A DNA stretch of 64,000 bases from Cricetomys ansorgei (GCA_026225945.1 JAMJFZ010001228.1:1807501-1871500); one strand, 5' to 3'. Shown: positions 32,445 to 43,112, counted from the stretch's first letter. Made by a program: numbers and translations. Notes: a model not told the origin generated them from the letters alone.

Positions 32445-32773
32445 TGTAGAGGTTTACTTTTAGATACGTATGAGACAATTGTTTTATGCACTGTTTGGTG
32501 AGGGGCTGCCTAGTTCTTGACGTTTTGTATTGTCTAAGTGGTTGGATTGACGTGCGGGATATTTGATTGCTTATGATCTGCATGTGCTATTGGTGGAATA
32601 TCTCAGGAGTTCTGTATCAGTAAAACACCTGAATTCAGGTGTTCTGGTTTCTACTGTCCAGTATGGTGCTGGCCATGATAGTGGCTTACTCTGCTGAGCC
32701 CTGGCAGGGATTGCACATATAAACATGCCTCTCTGTCCTTCTTGGTGAGCCCACACAGCAGCATAATGCTACA
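32445..32773 (+). mobile_element. diverged second copy of the 19.55-kb LTR family
   Basis: Aligns end to end with 19550-19888. Shared words are 'attgttttatgcactgtt', 'gttttgtattgt', 'gatctgcatgtgctat' and 'atgctaca' at the end. It starts TGTAGAGG. Flanking 6-mers ('ccccat' and 'acatcc') do not match, so the target duplication is not recovered. Confidence 0.8.
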
Positions 32774-32794
32774 ACATCCATTTAAAATTATCCC

Positions 32795-32958
32795 CTCATT
32801 AGGGCATCACTTCCTTCCTGTCTGTCTTCTCGTTCTCAGAAACCTGTACAGCTCATGAGAACCGGCTCCTGTCCTTTCAGCTCACCAAGTTATCCTCAGT
32901 ACTTAGTTAATAAATGTCCTTAATGGACATTCAATGAATGAGTGATGAAGGAATGAAT
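32795..32958 (+). mobile_element. L2 3' end
   Basis: 'cagctcatgagaaccggctc', 'gtacttagttaataaatgtc' and 'acattcaatgaatgagtgat' keep the L2 terminal order, including the TGAATGAA-type end. Ancient mammalian LINE. Confidence 0.6.
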
Positions 32959-32998
32959 GAAGTCTGATGCTTTTAAGCTCCTTCTACTCTTCACAGTG

Positions 32999-33318
32999 TC
33001 ATGGTTTGAATGTGAATTTCCCCCGCAGGCTCATGTGTTTGAATGCTTGGTCCCCAGCTGGTGGTGCTGTTTGAGAAAGACGTGGAACCTTCAGGAGGTG
33101 GAGTTTTGCTGGAGGAAAGCAGTCACTGGGAAATGCCTTCAAGTTTCAGTCTGGCGCAGCAGCTTCCTGTTCATCCTCTGTTTCCTGTCTGTAGAGGAAT
33201 GAGCAATGTGTTCATCTCCCACCTCCCTTCTCATATTGTGAACCAAACAAGCATTTCCTCCCTTAAATTGCTTCTTGTCAGAGATCTGGTTACAGCAATG
33301 AGAAAATTAACTAATGCA
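32999..33318 (+). mobile_element. MaLR-type solo LTR
   Basis: 'tcatggtttgaatgtgaatt', 'ggtccccagctggtggtgct', 'ccttcaggaggtggagtttt', end 'gagaaaattaactaatgcac'. Same family as 47.8 kb. A 95-codon frame across it is incidental. Confidence 0.78.
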
Positions 33319-33336
33319 CAAAACGACTAGTAGAAT

Positions 33337-33458
33337 CGTGTTTCTCAACCTGTGGGTCGTGACCCCTTTGGGCATCAAATGACCCTATCAAAAGGGTCAC
33401 CTAAAACCATCTGCATATCAGATATTTATATTACCATTCATAACAGTTATGAAGTAGC
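33337..33458 (+). mobile_element. URR1-type hAT fossil, 3'-truncated
   Basis: 'tttctcaacctgtgggtcgt', 'gacccctttgggcatcaaat', 'cataacagttatgaagtagc'. About half of the element; it stops where the next SINE fragment begins. Confidence 0.85.
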
Positions 33459-33626
33459 AAGAGCAGCTGGCAATCTCTAGGATGCTGCTCATCTCCTTTT
33501 CTCTAGTGCTGGGGTTACAGGTGCTGTTGCTACATCCAGCTTATTACGTGTGTTCTAGAGATCTGAACTCAATTCCACGTGCTTGTGTGGATGAGCAGTT
33601 AATCACTGGAGCCACCTCCCCAGCTT
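33459..33626 (-). mobile_element. B4-type SINE, truncated
   Basis: 'agtgctggggttacaggtgc', 'atctgaactcaattccacgt', head 'gagccacctccccagc'. The body is shortened. Confidence 0.7.
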
Positions 33627-33656
33627 TGTTTGTTTGTTTGTTTTGTTTTGTTTTGT
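33627..33656 (+). repeat. (GTTT)n microsatellite
   Basis: TTTGTTTG tetramers grading to TTTTG pentamers. Confidence 0.9.
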
Positions 33657-33769
33657 AAATGGAGAACACAAGGGAAACCCATTCATCTTTGTCATTTGAG
33701 AGTCATGGTGGTGCTTGGGGTTAATCTTCAGAACTAGAGCTTCTGGGACTTAAAGTCCTTAAAGTCCTT

Positions 33770-33885
33770 ATGTGTCACCTGGGGACCTTGTTAAAACCCA
33801 GACCCCTGGACTGTATTCCCGAGAAACTGAGAGGCTGATAAGCTGCACTCCTCTCAGCCTTATTCAGAGGCAAAGCTGGGCCACA
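33770..33885 (+). mobile_element. MER5A-like hAT fragment
   Basis: 'tgtcacctggggaccttgtt' followed by 'aaaacccagacccctgg' and 'agaaactgagaggctgat' resembles the middle of MER5A. Ends are lost. Confidence 0.45.
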
Positions 33886-35329
33886 CCCCAAGTGCCTTTA
33901 CTGTGCATGATTGATACTGTCCCTCAAGTCCTTTGCACAGATGATTTTCTCAAGATTTGATTCTTTTCCCTAAGGGTTGAATGCAGACAATGTACTGGTT
34001 GATCCAGATTTTTGGTCAATTATATCCCAGACAGTAAAACAAAGTAGATCTGTTCCCAGAATTCTCAGTCTATAGCACAAAATTTACTTACTGAATTGTA
34101 ACTCTTCTGTTTTAATTTTATTTTACTACAAATAATATGCTTGCACACCCTGAGAAGTACACGAAATAGAGAGGGAGGAAGTAGTTGAACCTGGCGTCTT
34201 ACATTTGCTAATAGTTCCAGTTGTTTAGTATGTGAGGATTCAGACTTACATAAATCTTGTCATATGTCTGTGCATGCCCCCAAAATACACAGCAAGAAAA
34301 ATCCCACGAACTTTCTACCCTTCAGTTATCATAAAGGCTGGAAGCATTTAGAGCCCCGAGCCTCTTCCCCCAGCCTTAGGTGGAATCCAGTTTGCACACA
34401 TCTGTAGTTCAAGGCAGGTCAACTCAGAAAATCATTCCCCCCTCGCCAAGGATGATTCAAAGGACATGGGAAGGGAAGACTGGGAGGTCATTATTATTTT
34501 GAACTGAGAAAGATATGCACTCAGGGATTCATAGGCACTGTAGGTAAGCTTTATTAATTCTTCTGTTAGAGCAGCAGAGTGTGAAATAATGCCTTTTGAC
34601 CAATGCAGAGGTACAGCGTGCAGTCCTGCTGCACATTTGCTGAAGGTTATGTGGAAATTTCTTTTGCAGCAGGCACCAGTGGCATATTATGGTAATAGAC
34701 TTCTATCATTACCCGTGGACCTCCATTATTGACGAGACAGCTCTTAATAGTGTGGCTGCATCATCTGGATATTGAGAACACTGGGATTTATTTCCTGTGG
34801 CCCAAGTTACTTTACCATTAGGATTTCTTATAAAGCTTGTTTAATGAAATAATTAGAAACAAATTGCTAGCATCCGCATTGGCAGATAAGCTCCTTAACA
34901 AATCACCACTCCACAACCATTCTGGATTGAACTTCTGGAAAAATACCCTTATAGACTCCTGTCAGGAAGGATGAAGACCATATAGGCTTTAAACTTAATA
35001 CTGGGTAATCTTCTGATGGTGGTTGAGCTGAACTTAATAAGCTTAGGCTCTGCAATTAAGATGTTCGGAAATGGGGTGAGACAGAGTGGGGGGAGGTTTC
35101 CTTGTGTATAATTAATTTCCTAGGTGGCAGGTGCTGTTGTCTCTGGCTAGGGAATGCTCTACTACTGCTGGATCCTGTCCAAGTCTGAGGGACAGAGGGT
35201 TGGTTCATTATACGCCCTGCTCCTCATCCCCACACCCACCTGTGACCTCCCCATGGCAGAAGAAGCAATTGAATGCTAAACGTGGCAGACAGGAGCTAAG
35301 GAGTTGAAGCTGCTGATGCTGTAAGAGTT
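33886..35329. other. long single-copy block with a strong CNE candidate
   Basis: 34490-34960 shows no repeat, is AT-rich, keeps CpGs ('cattacccgtggacc', 'ttattgacgagacagctc', 'gctagcatccgcattggc') and is dense in ATTA-type words. It is flanked by ordinary unassigned sequence. No coding frame. Confidence 0.5.
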
Positions 35330-35507
35330 TTCGTAAGAGTACGGATTGTGGCCAGCAAGATTGCAGCCTGAGTTTGAGCCCCAAAAGCCAGAACCAACTC
35401 CCCAAAGTTGCCCTCTGTCTTCCACACGCGTGCTATGGCATACACACTCCCACACTCATAACAAACATACAAGCGCGTGCACACACACAAACACACACAC
35501 ACACACC
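35330..35507 (+). mobile_element. RSINE1-like SINE
   Basis: Diverged head, then 'gcagcctgagtttgagcccc', 'gaaccaactccccaaagttg', 'ccctctgtcttccacacgcg', CA-rich tail. Confidence 0.75.
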
Positions 35508-35651
35508 GTTTCACTACTAATAATAACAATAGAACCAAGTTGTTTAGTGTCTATAATTTACTACTAGTGTGTGAAGTCTGTATTAGTTACTTGTCTCATA
35601 CTGAGGCAAGATAATACTTGGCATTTCAAGAGCTGTTGGCTCTTCATTTGT

Positions 35652-35818
35652 AAATTCACTCATTCATTTGAGATGCTGGCAGAGTATCCCTTGTGCTCCT
35701 TCTACCACCCACTCCTCCTCTGTTGTCTCCCTGGGCAGCCAGGTACCTGCTAGGTTCTGGAATTACCAGACAGTTGGAGCCTTCACTGACTTCATGGTCC
35801 TGGTCTTCTAGATACCAT
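35652..35818 (-). mobile_element. L2 fragment (tentative)
   Basis: 'ttcactcattcatttgag', 'cctgctaggttctggaatta' and 'cactgacttcatggtcctgg' follow the antisense order of the L2 3' end. Confidence 0.42.
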
Positions 35819-35897
35819 ATCTGGCTTCCCTCCTGTGCTTCTTGTATTCATTTGCATACCCTTTAAAATATAAAATATAATAAAAAACCTTCAGGTT

Positions 35898-36247
35898 TAT
35901 ATGTGCGTAGTTCTCCAAATGTCTGTGTGGGATGCATGTGTGCATACGTCTCATGTATGTGGACCCCATTGTCTATGCAGGTACATGAGGAGCCCGAGGC
36001 TGATGTCAGGGGACTTTCTATATCTCTTGCTACCTTATTCATTGAAGTGGAGCCTCTCACTTGAACCCAGAACTGGATCACACAAGCTAGCCTCATTAGC
36101 CTGCTAGTGTGGAGGATCCAGTCTGCATCGTCTGAACCCTGGAACTGCGGGCTTGCTGCCACTCCCACTTATGAGGTGCTGGGATCGGAACTCTGGTCCT
36201 CATGCTTGTGTGGTGAGGGCTTTACTCATTGAGCCTTCTCACTAGTT
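35898..36247 (-). mobile_element. B4-type SINE
   Basis: 'gcccgaggctgatgtcaggg', 'gaagtggagcctctcacttg', 'gaggtgctgggatcggaact', head 'gagccttctcactag'. Confidence 0.78.
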
Positions 36248-36329
36248 ACTATTAGCCATTTCTTTCTCCAGACATTTTCTTTAATTAATTAATCAATAAT
36301 TTAATAATTTCCTGCATATGTATCTATAC

Positions 36330-36516
36330 ACATTTTATTTTATTTGTTATCATCCTTAGTGTGAGGGAAGCGTGTGAGCCGCGACACATGCATAGATATC
36401 AGAAGGTGACTTGGAGGAGCCACTCCCTCCTTCCGCCATGTAGGTCCCAGGATCAGACTCAGGTCATCAGGCTTGGTGGTTGAAGCCTTTACTCAATGAG
36501 TCATCTCACCCAACCT
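36330..36516 (-). mobile_element. RSINE1-like SINE
   Basis: 'atcagaaggtgacttggagg', 'tccgccatgtaggtcccagg', 'cagactcaggtcatcaggct', head 'gagtcatctcacccaacc'. Confidence 0.8.
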
Positions 36517-36734
36517 TTTCAGAGACTTAAATGCAGCTGTGGATCCCCCATTTCTGCAGCCAGTGCTCATGATAACCAGCCCTTCTGACAGCCTCCCTTC
36601 TCTGAACTCCCCATGTAAGAGCATCACTTTACCTTCAAGGCCCACCTCCAATCTCATCTCCCTTGCCACAGTCAGGATGTCCTTTTATCTCTAATTACAT
36701 TTATATTTCTTCACTAGATCTTAACGTTTAGCTT

Positions 36735-36932
36735 TTAAAAGCTGTATTTGTTTTTATGTGTGTGAATGCTTGCTCACGTGCATGTATGTGTACCATGTGT
36801 ATGATTAGCGCCCACAGAGACTAGCAGATGTCAGGTTGCTTAGAACTGGACTCCCTGAGTTCTGGGAACGGAACTTGGGTCCTCTGCAAGAATAGCAAGT
36901 GCAACTAACTTCTGAGCCATCTCTCCAGCCTC
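36735..36932 (-). mobile_element. B3-type SINE
   Basis: 'ccacagagactagcagatgt', 'gagttctgggaacggaactt', 'gggtcctctgcaagaatagc', head 'gagccatctctccagcctc'. Confidence 0.85.
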
Positions 36933-37240
36933 ATTGTTAGGCTTTAAATGTGTGCAAATAGCTTTCACTAAATTGTATGATCAAATGAAAGATGGGGACC
37001 TTAGATTAATTTCAATTTTTGTTCCTCACAAAATTTGCTGAGCTTAAATTCTGCATATTTCAATGTAGGCTTCTACAGAGGCATGTGCTGTAGTTGTACA
37101 GCTCAATACAATGAACAGGGAAGAGCTGGCCACATGAAAGGAGGAAGAAGAGCTGAGATATGGAGACAGAAATGAGCTAGGAGGCCACAGTAGCACCTCA
37201 GGAGAGAAAGCATTTTGAGGAGGAAGCGACTCCTCAAAGT
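36933..37240. other. single-copy sequence
   Basis: AT-rich, no repeat or coding signal. Confidence 0.4.
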
Positions 37241-37283
37241 TCAGAATGTATTTGGGTATATATTTTCAGAATGTATTTGGGTA

Positions 37284-37330
<47 letters not shown>

Positions 37331-37375
37331 ATATGTATATGTATATGTATTTGGGTATATATTTTCAAAATGGCC
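37241..37375 (+). repeat. compound (TATGTG)n(TATATG)n within a duplicated 25-mer
   Basis: 'tcagaatgtatttgggta' occurs at 37241 and again at 37266. After the second copy come a (GTATGT)n block and a (ATATGT)n block, then the remaining 'tttgggtatatattttca'. The microsatellite therefore expanded inside the second copy of a 25-bp tandem duplication. Confidence 0.9.
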
Positions 37376-37764
37376 AGAGGATACAGTATACATTTTATAT
37401 ACCAGATTGTATATGAGAGAACCCTCCCTGCCATTCAGATACAAGGCATGCCTATTGGGTGCTTAGTACTGCCAGACACTATAGATTGTGTTCTGGTGAT
37501 TATTTTAAACATCATGAACTTAATTTTGAATGTGGGCTTCATGGCAACTTGTCTATCTATTCTAACCACCCAAACAGTATAATACCTTAAAAAAATTTAC
37601 TTATATTTTAAACATGGTTAAGACATTTAACAACATTTTCTGTAATTCACATGCACACACACACACGGGTATGTAGAATCCAGAATCCGTGTCATTTTAT
37701 CTGGCATTGACGATCATGTGGTATTCATTTGTATTGGATTCTAGAAATATACATAATCAACCTG
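37376..37764. other. single-copy sequence
   Basis: No repeat family recognised apart from a short CA run at about 37655. Confidence 0.35.
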
Positions 37765-37925
37765 ATAGAAGACTTACTGAGTAAAAATGCTTGCTGCCAA
37801 GCCTGAGGACTGGGGTTTGATCCATGGAACCTACATGGTGGAAGAAAGAACTGATTATTGCAAATTGTCCTCTGACCTCCATATTCAGGACATGGCAAAT
37901 GCAACCCCAACTCACATGCACACAA
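37765..37925 (+). mobile_element. RSINE1-like SINE
   Basis: 'atgcttgctgccaagcctga', 'aacctacatggtggaagaaa', 'caaattgtcctctgacctcc'. Diverged head. Confidence 0.8.
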
Positions 37926-38042
37926 AATAGATAGGTAGACAGACAAATAGGTAGATAGACAGATTTGTTATAAGTATCTGGGTAGCTAGCTAGATGATAG
38001 ATAGATAGATAGGAAGATAGATAGGAAGATAGAATGATAGAC
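37926..38042 (+). repeat. (GATA)n/(GACA)n array
   Basis: GATA tetramers with GACA and GAAGATA variants, grown from the SINE tail. Confidence 0.9.
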
Positions 38043-38381
38043 ACCCATGATACACTCATGTCTGACTGTATCTTCTAACTTAGGGATGTCGCTATGGAGC
38101 AGGGGCAACTTTTATTCTCCTCTCACATATCTTTTGATGAGATGCTTCAGTATGCACATTATTTGCAAATGACAGCTTGAAAGAATCTTGTTAAAAAGAG
38201 GGAAGAGTGATTTTCAGTCCCTGACTGATGCTTATTGTAGTAAAGTTTCATAAAAAAAAAAAAAAAAACCCGTTAGACTTTTCTGTTCTAGGCACTAGAG
38301 GTCTTAGATGATTGGACATAATCCCCTCTCTTGGACTACCTATAGATGTGTAAACCTCCTGATGTTCTCCTACCAGAGATA

Positions 38382-38385
<4 letters not shown>
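38043..38385. other. single-copy sequence with poly(A)
   Basis: A17 at 38252-38268 not attached to a recognised element. No coding signal. Confidence 0.35.
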
Positions 38386-38431
<46 letters not shown>

Positions 38432-38688
38432 GTTGTTGTTGTTCCTGTTCCTCAGACAATATCCATTTTTGTCTTTGAGACAGGCTCTCTCAATAGCCTG
38501 TTACTCACTAATTAGGCTAACTTGGCTGGCCATTGATCTCCAAGGAGCCACTTGTCTCTGTCTCTCTGGTGCTGGAATTACAAGTGCACACTACCACACC
38601 CAGCTTTGGTCATAGGCTTTCAGATTAAACTCAGGTCCTCGTGGTTGTGAGGCAAGCACTTTACTGGCTGAGCCATCACTCAACTCAC
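38386..38688 (-). mobile_element. B4-type SINE with (TG)n tail
   Basis: TG array 38386-38431 and a short (TTG)n. Then 'ctttgagacaggctctctca', 'tggctggccattgatctcca', 'ggtgctggaattacaagtgc', and head 'gagccatcactcaac'. Confidence 0.85.
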
Positions 38689-38989
38689 CTAGTGGAGGAG
38701 ACCTTATATTGAGCAAAATAGTTACGTTCACTGAGTGGGTGACTGAGGAACCATGTCTCCCAGCAGTGTCCCTGTGGTCTACAGGCATGTTCTGTGTTGG
38801 ACAGCTCACAGGAGTGAAGCTCATTTGTTACTTTCAAGTCAATAAGCATCTTATACATCCCAAGACCTGAAACACCTTCTTTGTCAAATACCATAATTTC
38901 TAAGTGAAGAATTAAGCAAAATAAAATATATAATCTTTAAGTCTTACATAGGATTTATTTGAAGGAGAGAGGTAAAACCAAAGAGCCTA
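38689..38989. other. single-copy sequence
   Basis: No repeat or exon recognised. Confidence 0.4.
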
Positions 38990-39300
38990 TTTTGATGATC
39001 AGACATTTTAAAAAATGCCAAAATTACATTAGCCCAACTTTTTAAAGTGACTTCATTAACTCCCTGCAATTGCACACACATTAATAGGGTTTTTATTATT
39101 AATTCTTCTCATTTGTTTATACTTGGCTTTGAAAGGGGTCTTATTATTTCCTAGAGTCTAGCTATGCATTGATGAGTCTCATTAGGCGTAATGGAATCTG
39201 GCAATTTGTCACTCCGATGAAAACCCTTTTCCATGTAACCTTCATTTAGCCTGTATATCTGGAGGCACCTCCTTGGCATCAATCAAAAGCACAGTGTAAT
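38990..39300. other. strong CNE candidate
   Basis: Repeat-free and AT-rich. It has dense homeodomain-type words and non-decayed CpGs ('cattgatgagtctcattagg', 'ggcgtaatggaatctgg', 'tcactccgatgaaaac'). No open frame of note. Looks like ancient constrained non-coding DNA, which is inference. Confidence 0.5.
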
Positions 39301-39835
39301 TCCCCAGATTTCTCAGTAACAGAATCTCTGTGTGGTGAAGCACACTCTTCCTGTTACCTATGTATCCATGAAGACGCAATTCTTTGGATTCAAGTAAAGT
39401 TGTTAAGAGCATGTTGTTTCACTAAATGTTATCTCACCTTTTCTATGGTTTCTTTCCCAAGCCTTTTCTGGTCCTGTTTCCTCACTGAAGCCTTGTTCTG
39501 TTTGGGGGGAGGGGAACTATGAGAAATGAATGCTCTTTGCAAATGCTAAGAGCATTTGTGAACGGAACCTTAGCCACCTATGGTCTCCCAGGCTTCGCCC
39601 TTTGTGACTAATAGGATTGAAATCGCATCAAGGTCTGCATAGACATCACAGAAGCATAGCAGTTAAGCCTTAAGTGGATTTGAGTGTCATCTGATCTCCC
39701 AGATGAAATTCAAAACACTGTTTAAAGATTCTAAGCAGTGATGCCCCAGCTGAGTTGGCTGCCTTTGACCCAACCAACCTGTCTCTGCTAAGGCAGATGG
39801 AATAAGAATAAGTTTCAAAAAACACTTTAGTTTTA
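39301..39835. other. single-copy sequence
   Basis: No firm repeat. A possible MIR head at about 39650-39690 ('gaagcatagcagttaagcc') is too short to call. Confidence 0.35.
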
Positions 39836-40022
39836 AGTTAAAAAATGATATTATTGTGTATGTGTGTGATGTATGAGGTGAGTGTCTTGGCACAGCTGTG
39901 GGGGTCGGAGCACAACTTGATGGGTCCCGTTCTTCCCCTCCACCATGTGGGGCCCAGGTATTGCACTCAAGTCTCGTCCGCCTTGGTTGGCAGATGCCTT
40001 TATCTGCCGAGCCATCTCTTAA
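39836..40022 (-). mobile_element. RSINE1-like SINE
   Basis: 'ggtcggagcacaacttgatg', 'ctccaccatgtggggcccag', 'tatctgccgagccatctctt'. Confidence 0.82.
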
Positions 40023-40059
40023 CATCTCTTAATGTTTATGAAAACAAACATTCCATTTT

Positions 40060-40267
40060 TAAAGATTCATTTATCTTTTCGTTAGAATGTATGTATGTGA
40101 CACCATAGTGTGTCTGGTTTCCACAGTGACCAGAAAATGCTATTGGATCCCCTGGAACTGGAGCTACATACAGGTGGTTGTGACCTGCTCTATTTGTGCT
40201 GGGATCTGAACCCAGGTCCTCTGCAAGAGCAGTAAGTGCTTTCAACCACTGAGCTGTCTCTCCAGCC
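40060..40267 (-). mobile_element. B3-type SINE
   Basis: 'gatcccctggaactggagct', 'tgtgctgggatctgaaccca', 'ggtcctctgcaagagcagta', head 'gagctgtctctccagcctc'. Well preserved. Confidence 0.88.
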
Positions 40268-40934
40268 TCTGAACAAAGCAGGCTAAAGGAAGATACAGAC
40301 ACTAGCTATCTCTCTAGTCCATTCTCTGTTTTTAGGAACCTTGTTTCCTACTAAAAAAAATAAACCAAGAGAAAACATTCGAGTTCTGTTTAAGCCTCTC
40401 AAGGGTTCGGAAGGCCTGATGTGCAGGGTGCTATTGATCTGGTGTTTGCGGTCCAGGGGCCTTGTGCTGCCTCTGTCCTTTTGATTTAAAGTCTGAGCCT
40501 TTAAGGCTGAGCCACCTCTCAGCCTGGCTCTTGCTTCTTTTGAAGGTTGTTTTCTTTTCGTTGGAATTGACTTCGCCTTCTTCCATACTTCAGCCTAGCC
40601 CTGTGCTTGCAAGCTTCACAGGAGGTGCTGGCAAGCGGGCTGATTCTTCTGGAGGGAACCAAGTGGGAGTCAGAGCATGGCCCTTGTTGCTTCAGCACTC
40701 GGATCCAGCAGGCCAGGCTGATATTCTCGGACTGGAGGAACACTTGCTCTTTTCTTTGCACTCTCCTCTCCTTTCTGAGCACTGAGAGTCACTTACTCTG
40801 CCTGCTGCCATCAAGGATTTGCTGTTTTCAGAGCTTTCCTCTCAAAACCTTGGAATCTGCATTGTAACTCAGCTTTTCACATTTAGCTCTTTTTCTTAAT
40901 TTTTGTTTTGTTTTGGTTGTTGTTGTTGTGGTGG
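40268..40934. other. single-copy block
   Basis: No repeat recognised. Three overlapping open frames of about 85-107 codons (40462-40867, both strands) have no domain and cannot all be real. No exon boundaries are convincing. Confidence 0.4.
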
Positions 40935-40995
40935 TTGTGAGATATGGTTTCACTGTGTAGCCCAAGTGGGCCTCAAACTCACATTAATCTATCAT
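40935..40995 (-). mobile_element. B1 fragment
   Basis: 'gagatatggtttcactgtgt' and 'gcccaagtgggcctcaaact' are antisense B1 landmarks. Truncated. Confidence 0.6.
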
Positions 40996-40999
40996 TTAA

Positions 41000-41203
41000 A
41001 AAAATGTATGAGTGTCTTGCCCACAGGTATGCCTATAAACAGATGCATGGCAGTGTCCACAAAGGCCAGAAGAGAACGTCAGATGTTCTGGAACCGCAGT
41101 AACAGAAAATTATGAGCCACCATATGAGTGCTGGGACTGAATCTGGTTCCTCTGCAAGAGCAACAAGTGCTCTTAGCCACTGAGCAGCCTCTGTCTTTCC
41201 AGC
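41000..41203 (-). mobile_element. B3-type SINE
   Basis: 'aggccagaagagaacgtcag', 'gagtgctgggactgaatctg', 'gttcctctgcaagagcaaca'. Head slightly extended at 'ctgtctttccagc'. Confidence 0.82.
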
Positions 41204-41263
41204 TTGTTAAGTGCCTCTTGTAAAACATTTTATCACAGCAATGAGAAAACGAACTAATGCAAG
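41204..41263 (+). mobile_element. MaLR LTR end fragment
   Basis: 'ttttatcacagcaatgagaa' plus 'aacgaactaatgcaa' matches the 3' end seen in the LTR at 33.3 kb. Confidence 0.6.
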
Positions 41264-41383
41264 TATGCACATTAGGACTCTCACAAGGATACCAGGCCGT
41301 CCTCTTACAGCAAAGAACCAGCTACACTCCAAGAGATGAAGTTCCTCCCAATCTCATTAAAGAGTCAACAAGAAATATTTAGC

Positions 41384-41575
41384 CAGGCTAGAGCGATGGC
41401 TCAGTGGCTGGGAGCGCTTCCTGCTCTGGCAGAGGGTCATCTGTTCCTAGCACCCACACTGGGCTGTTCGCAACCATCTGACTCCAGCCCCAGAGGTCCA
41501 GCACTTGTTTCTGGCCTCCGCAGGCACCTGCACACTTGTCATGCACATGCACATAAAATAAATCTTAACTCGGAA
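41384..41575 (+). mobile_element. B3-type SINE
   Basis: 'ggctagagcgatggctcagt', 'gcacccacactgggctgttc', 'gcaaccatctgactccagcc', 'tctggcctccgcaggcacct', end 'acataaaataaatctt'. Confidence 0.87.
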
Positions 41576-42103
41576 GTATTTAGCAAGTATTTCCCTGTTA
41601 ACCGTCCATTCGTACTTATCTGCCATGTTGTACTGTAAGCACTGGCGAGGTTTATAGAAACATGTTGCTTATTTGTCAATATTTGACCGAAATACATATT
41701 GCGCTCTGACCACTGACATTTAAAAAGGGTTCTTTGAACACACTTCTCGCTCTGATCTTCCCTGCCTTTTCACTCTCGATTCAGGTCGCAGAAGGACAGC
41801 TCTGGCTCAGAAAGGCCGGACAGAGCTGAGAAGAAAGGGAATGTGACTATTTAAAAAAAAATATGCTCATTTAACTATTTTTCACCATTCTGCGGGTTTT
41901 CATTTGTGAGATGAACCATTTCATTTGCCCCTGTCCTTTGAGTATGTCTTTTAATCATGTCACACAGGGCAGTGCTTATCAGTGAAATGAGAGTGTGCTG
42001 GTGAATAAGGCGTTTTTGCAGACATATTGCGGTGTACATCTTACAAGGGCGTTTTGTGGCTGGCAGGTGCACTTCAGTACTTTAATAATTAAAGCTTTGT
42101 GCT
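41576..42103. other. CNE candidate block A
   Basis: 41840-42100 is repeat-free with retained CpGs ('ccattctgcgggttttcatt', 'gaataaggcgtttttgcaga', 'tattgcggtgtacatc', 'aagggcgttttgtggc') and 'tactttaataattaaagc'. CpG retention in AT-rich single-copy DNA is unusual in this window. Confidence 0.5.
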
Positions 42104-42140
42104 GCATCTATCTATCCATCCATCTATCTATCTATTTATA
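42104..42140 (+). repeat. short (CTAT)n/(CCAT)n
   Basis: CTATCTAT and CCATCCAT tetramers splitting two single-copy blocks. Confidence 0.85.
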
Positions 42141-42480
42141 TGGCGACCAAACTGTCAAGCAAATGCTTTTTCAAATCAAAAGCGGGTGTAGTTTCCAGGC
42201 TGTATTTATCTAATAAGAAGATTGAGAGGAAAATTGTAGAAATCTTCAAAATAAACCAAAGTCAAATCAACCCATAAAAATAGTCTTTATGGCTCAGTCA
42301 TTATACCTGTGTGAGGGGAACGGTGACCTTTGACGGCTTCACAACAAACTCGTTTCGTGTTCAGTTGTATGTTTGAAGTCGGCTCTACACTGAGTCAGCT
42401 GTGAGAAAACCTTTCCTCATCTCCATGGCATGCGTATCTTTCCACCAGAATGTAGAATTAAGATGCATTTTTTTTTTTAA
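42141..42480. other. CNE candidate block B
   Basis: 42240-42460 is repeat-free with a direct-repeat-1-like nuclear receptor site at 42324-42336 ('tgacctttgacgg'). CpG-bearing 'ctcgtttcgtgttcagtt' and 'tgaagtcggctctacac' follow. Together with block A it forms a region interrupted only by a short tetramer repeat. Confidence 0.5.
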
Positions 42481-43112
42481 TACTAAGTGAATATGAGGTG
42501 AGATTCTAGAAGAAATTTCCCCAAGTACCCATCATGTGATAAGGCTGGCTCATAGGTGGTCAGGCATCCATGGCCTGGCCTGATGCACAGTATATCCTGA
42601 CTTAGTATTAGGGGCACTGACCACGTTGGCATCGCAACTCAATGCACATGTAAAGCAATGCCTGTCAGCAGCATGCTTCCCCAGCCAAGAGGGATGCAGC
42701 CAGGATCAAGAGCCTCGAAAAGTCTACTTACAACAGTGTAGCCATCGGAGAGACAGTCAGAATTGATACTTTTTTTTTGGTACTAGTTAATAGCTAGAAT
42801 AGTAAGTAGTTGAAAAGAATCTTAATGTATTTGCAACAGTTGTTGGGATTTCTCCCTCCCTCTCTCCTCCTCAGCCCCAACATAGTGTTAGTGTGAAGAC
42901 CATAGCTATTCATCTTTGCATAAAGAGAGCAATCCTAAGAGCTGCCTTATCCTTGGGTAGCACACTGCGGTGTGTGAAGACCTTGCCCACACATCATCTC
43001 ATTAAACGCCTTCGTTAAGCACTTGACTGTACCAATTCCTTTTATTGTGGATGAATGCAATTGGTAAGCCACAATGGTGACGACACATTGTAGTTTATGT
43101 AACTCACGAAGA
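42481..43112. other. single-copy sequence
   Basis: No firm repeat. 42985-43085 weakly recalls an antisense MIR ('catctcattaaacgcc'). Confidence 0.35.

Noticed and set aside
32439..32779. Target duplication for the second LTR copy
   Set aside because: 'ccccat' and 'acatcc' differ; the shared 'ccat' is offset and could be chance.
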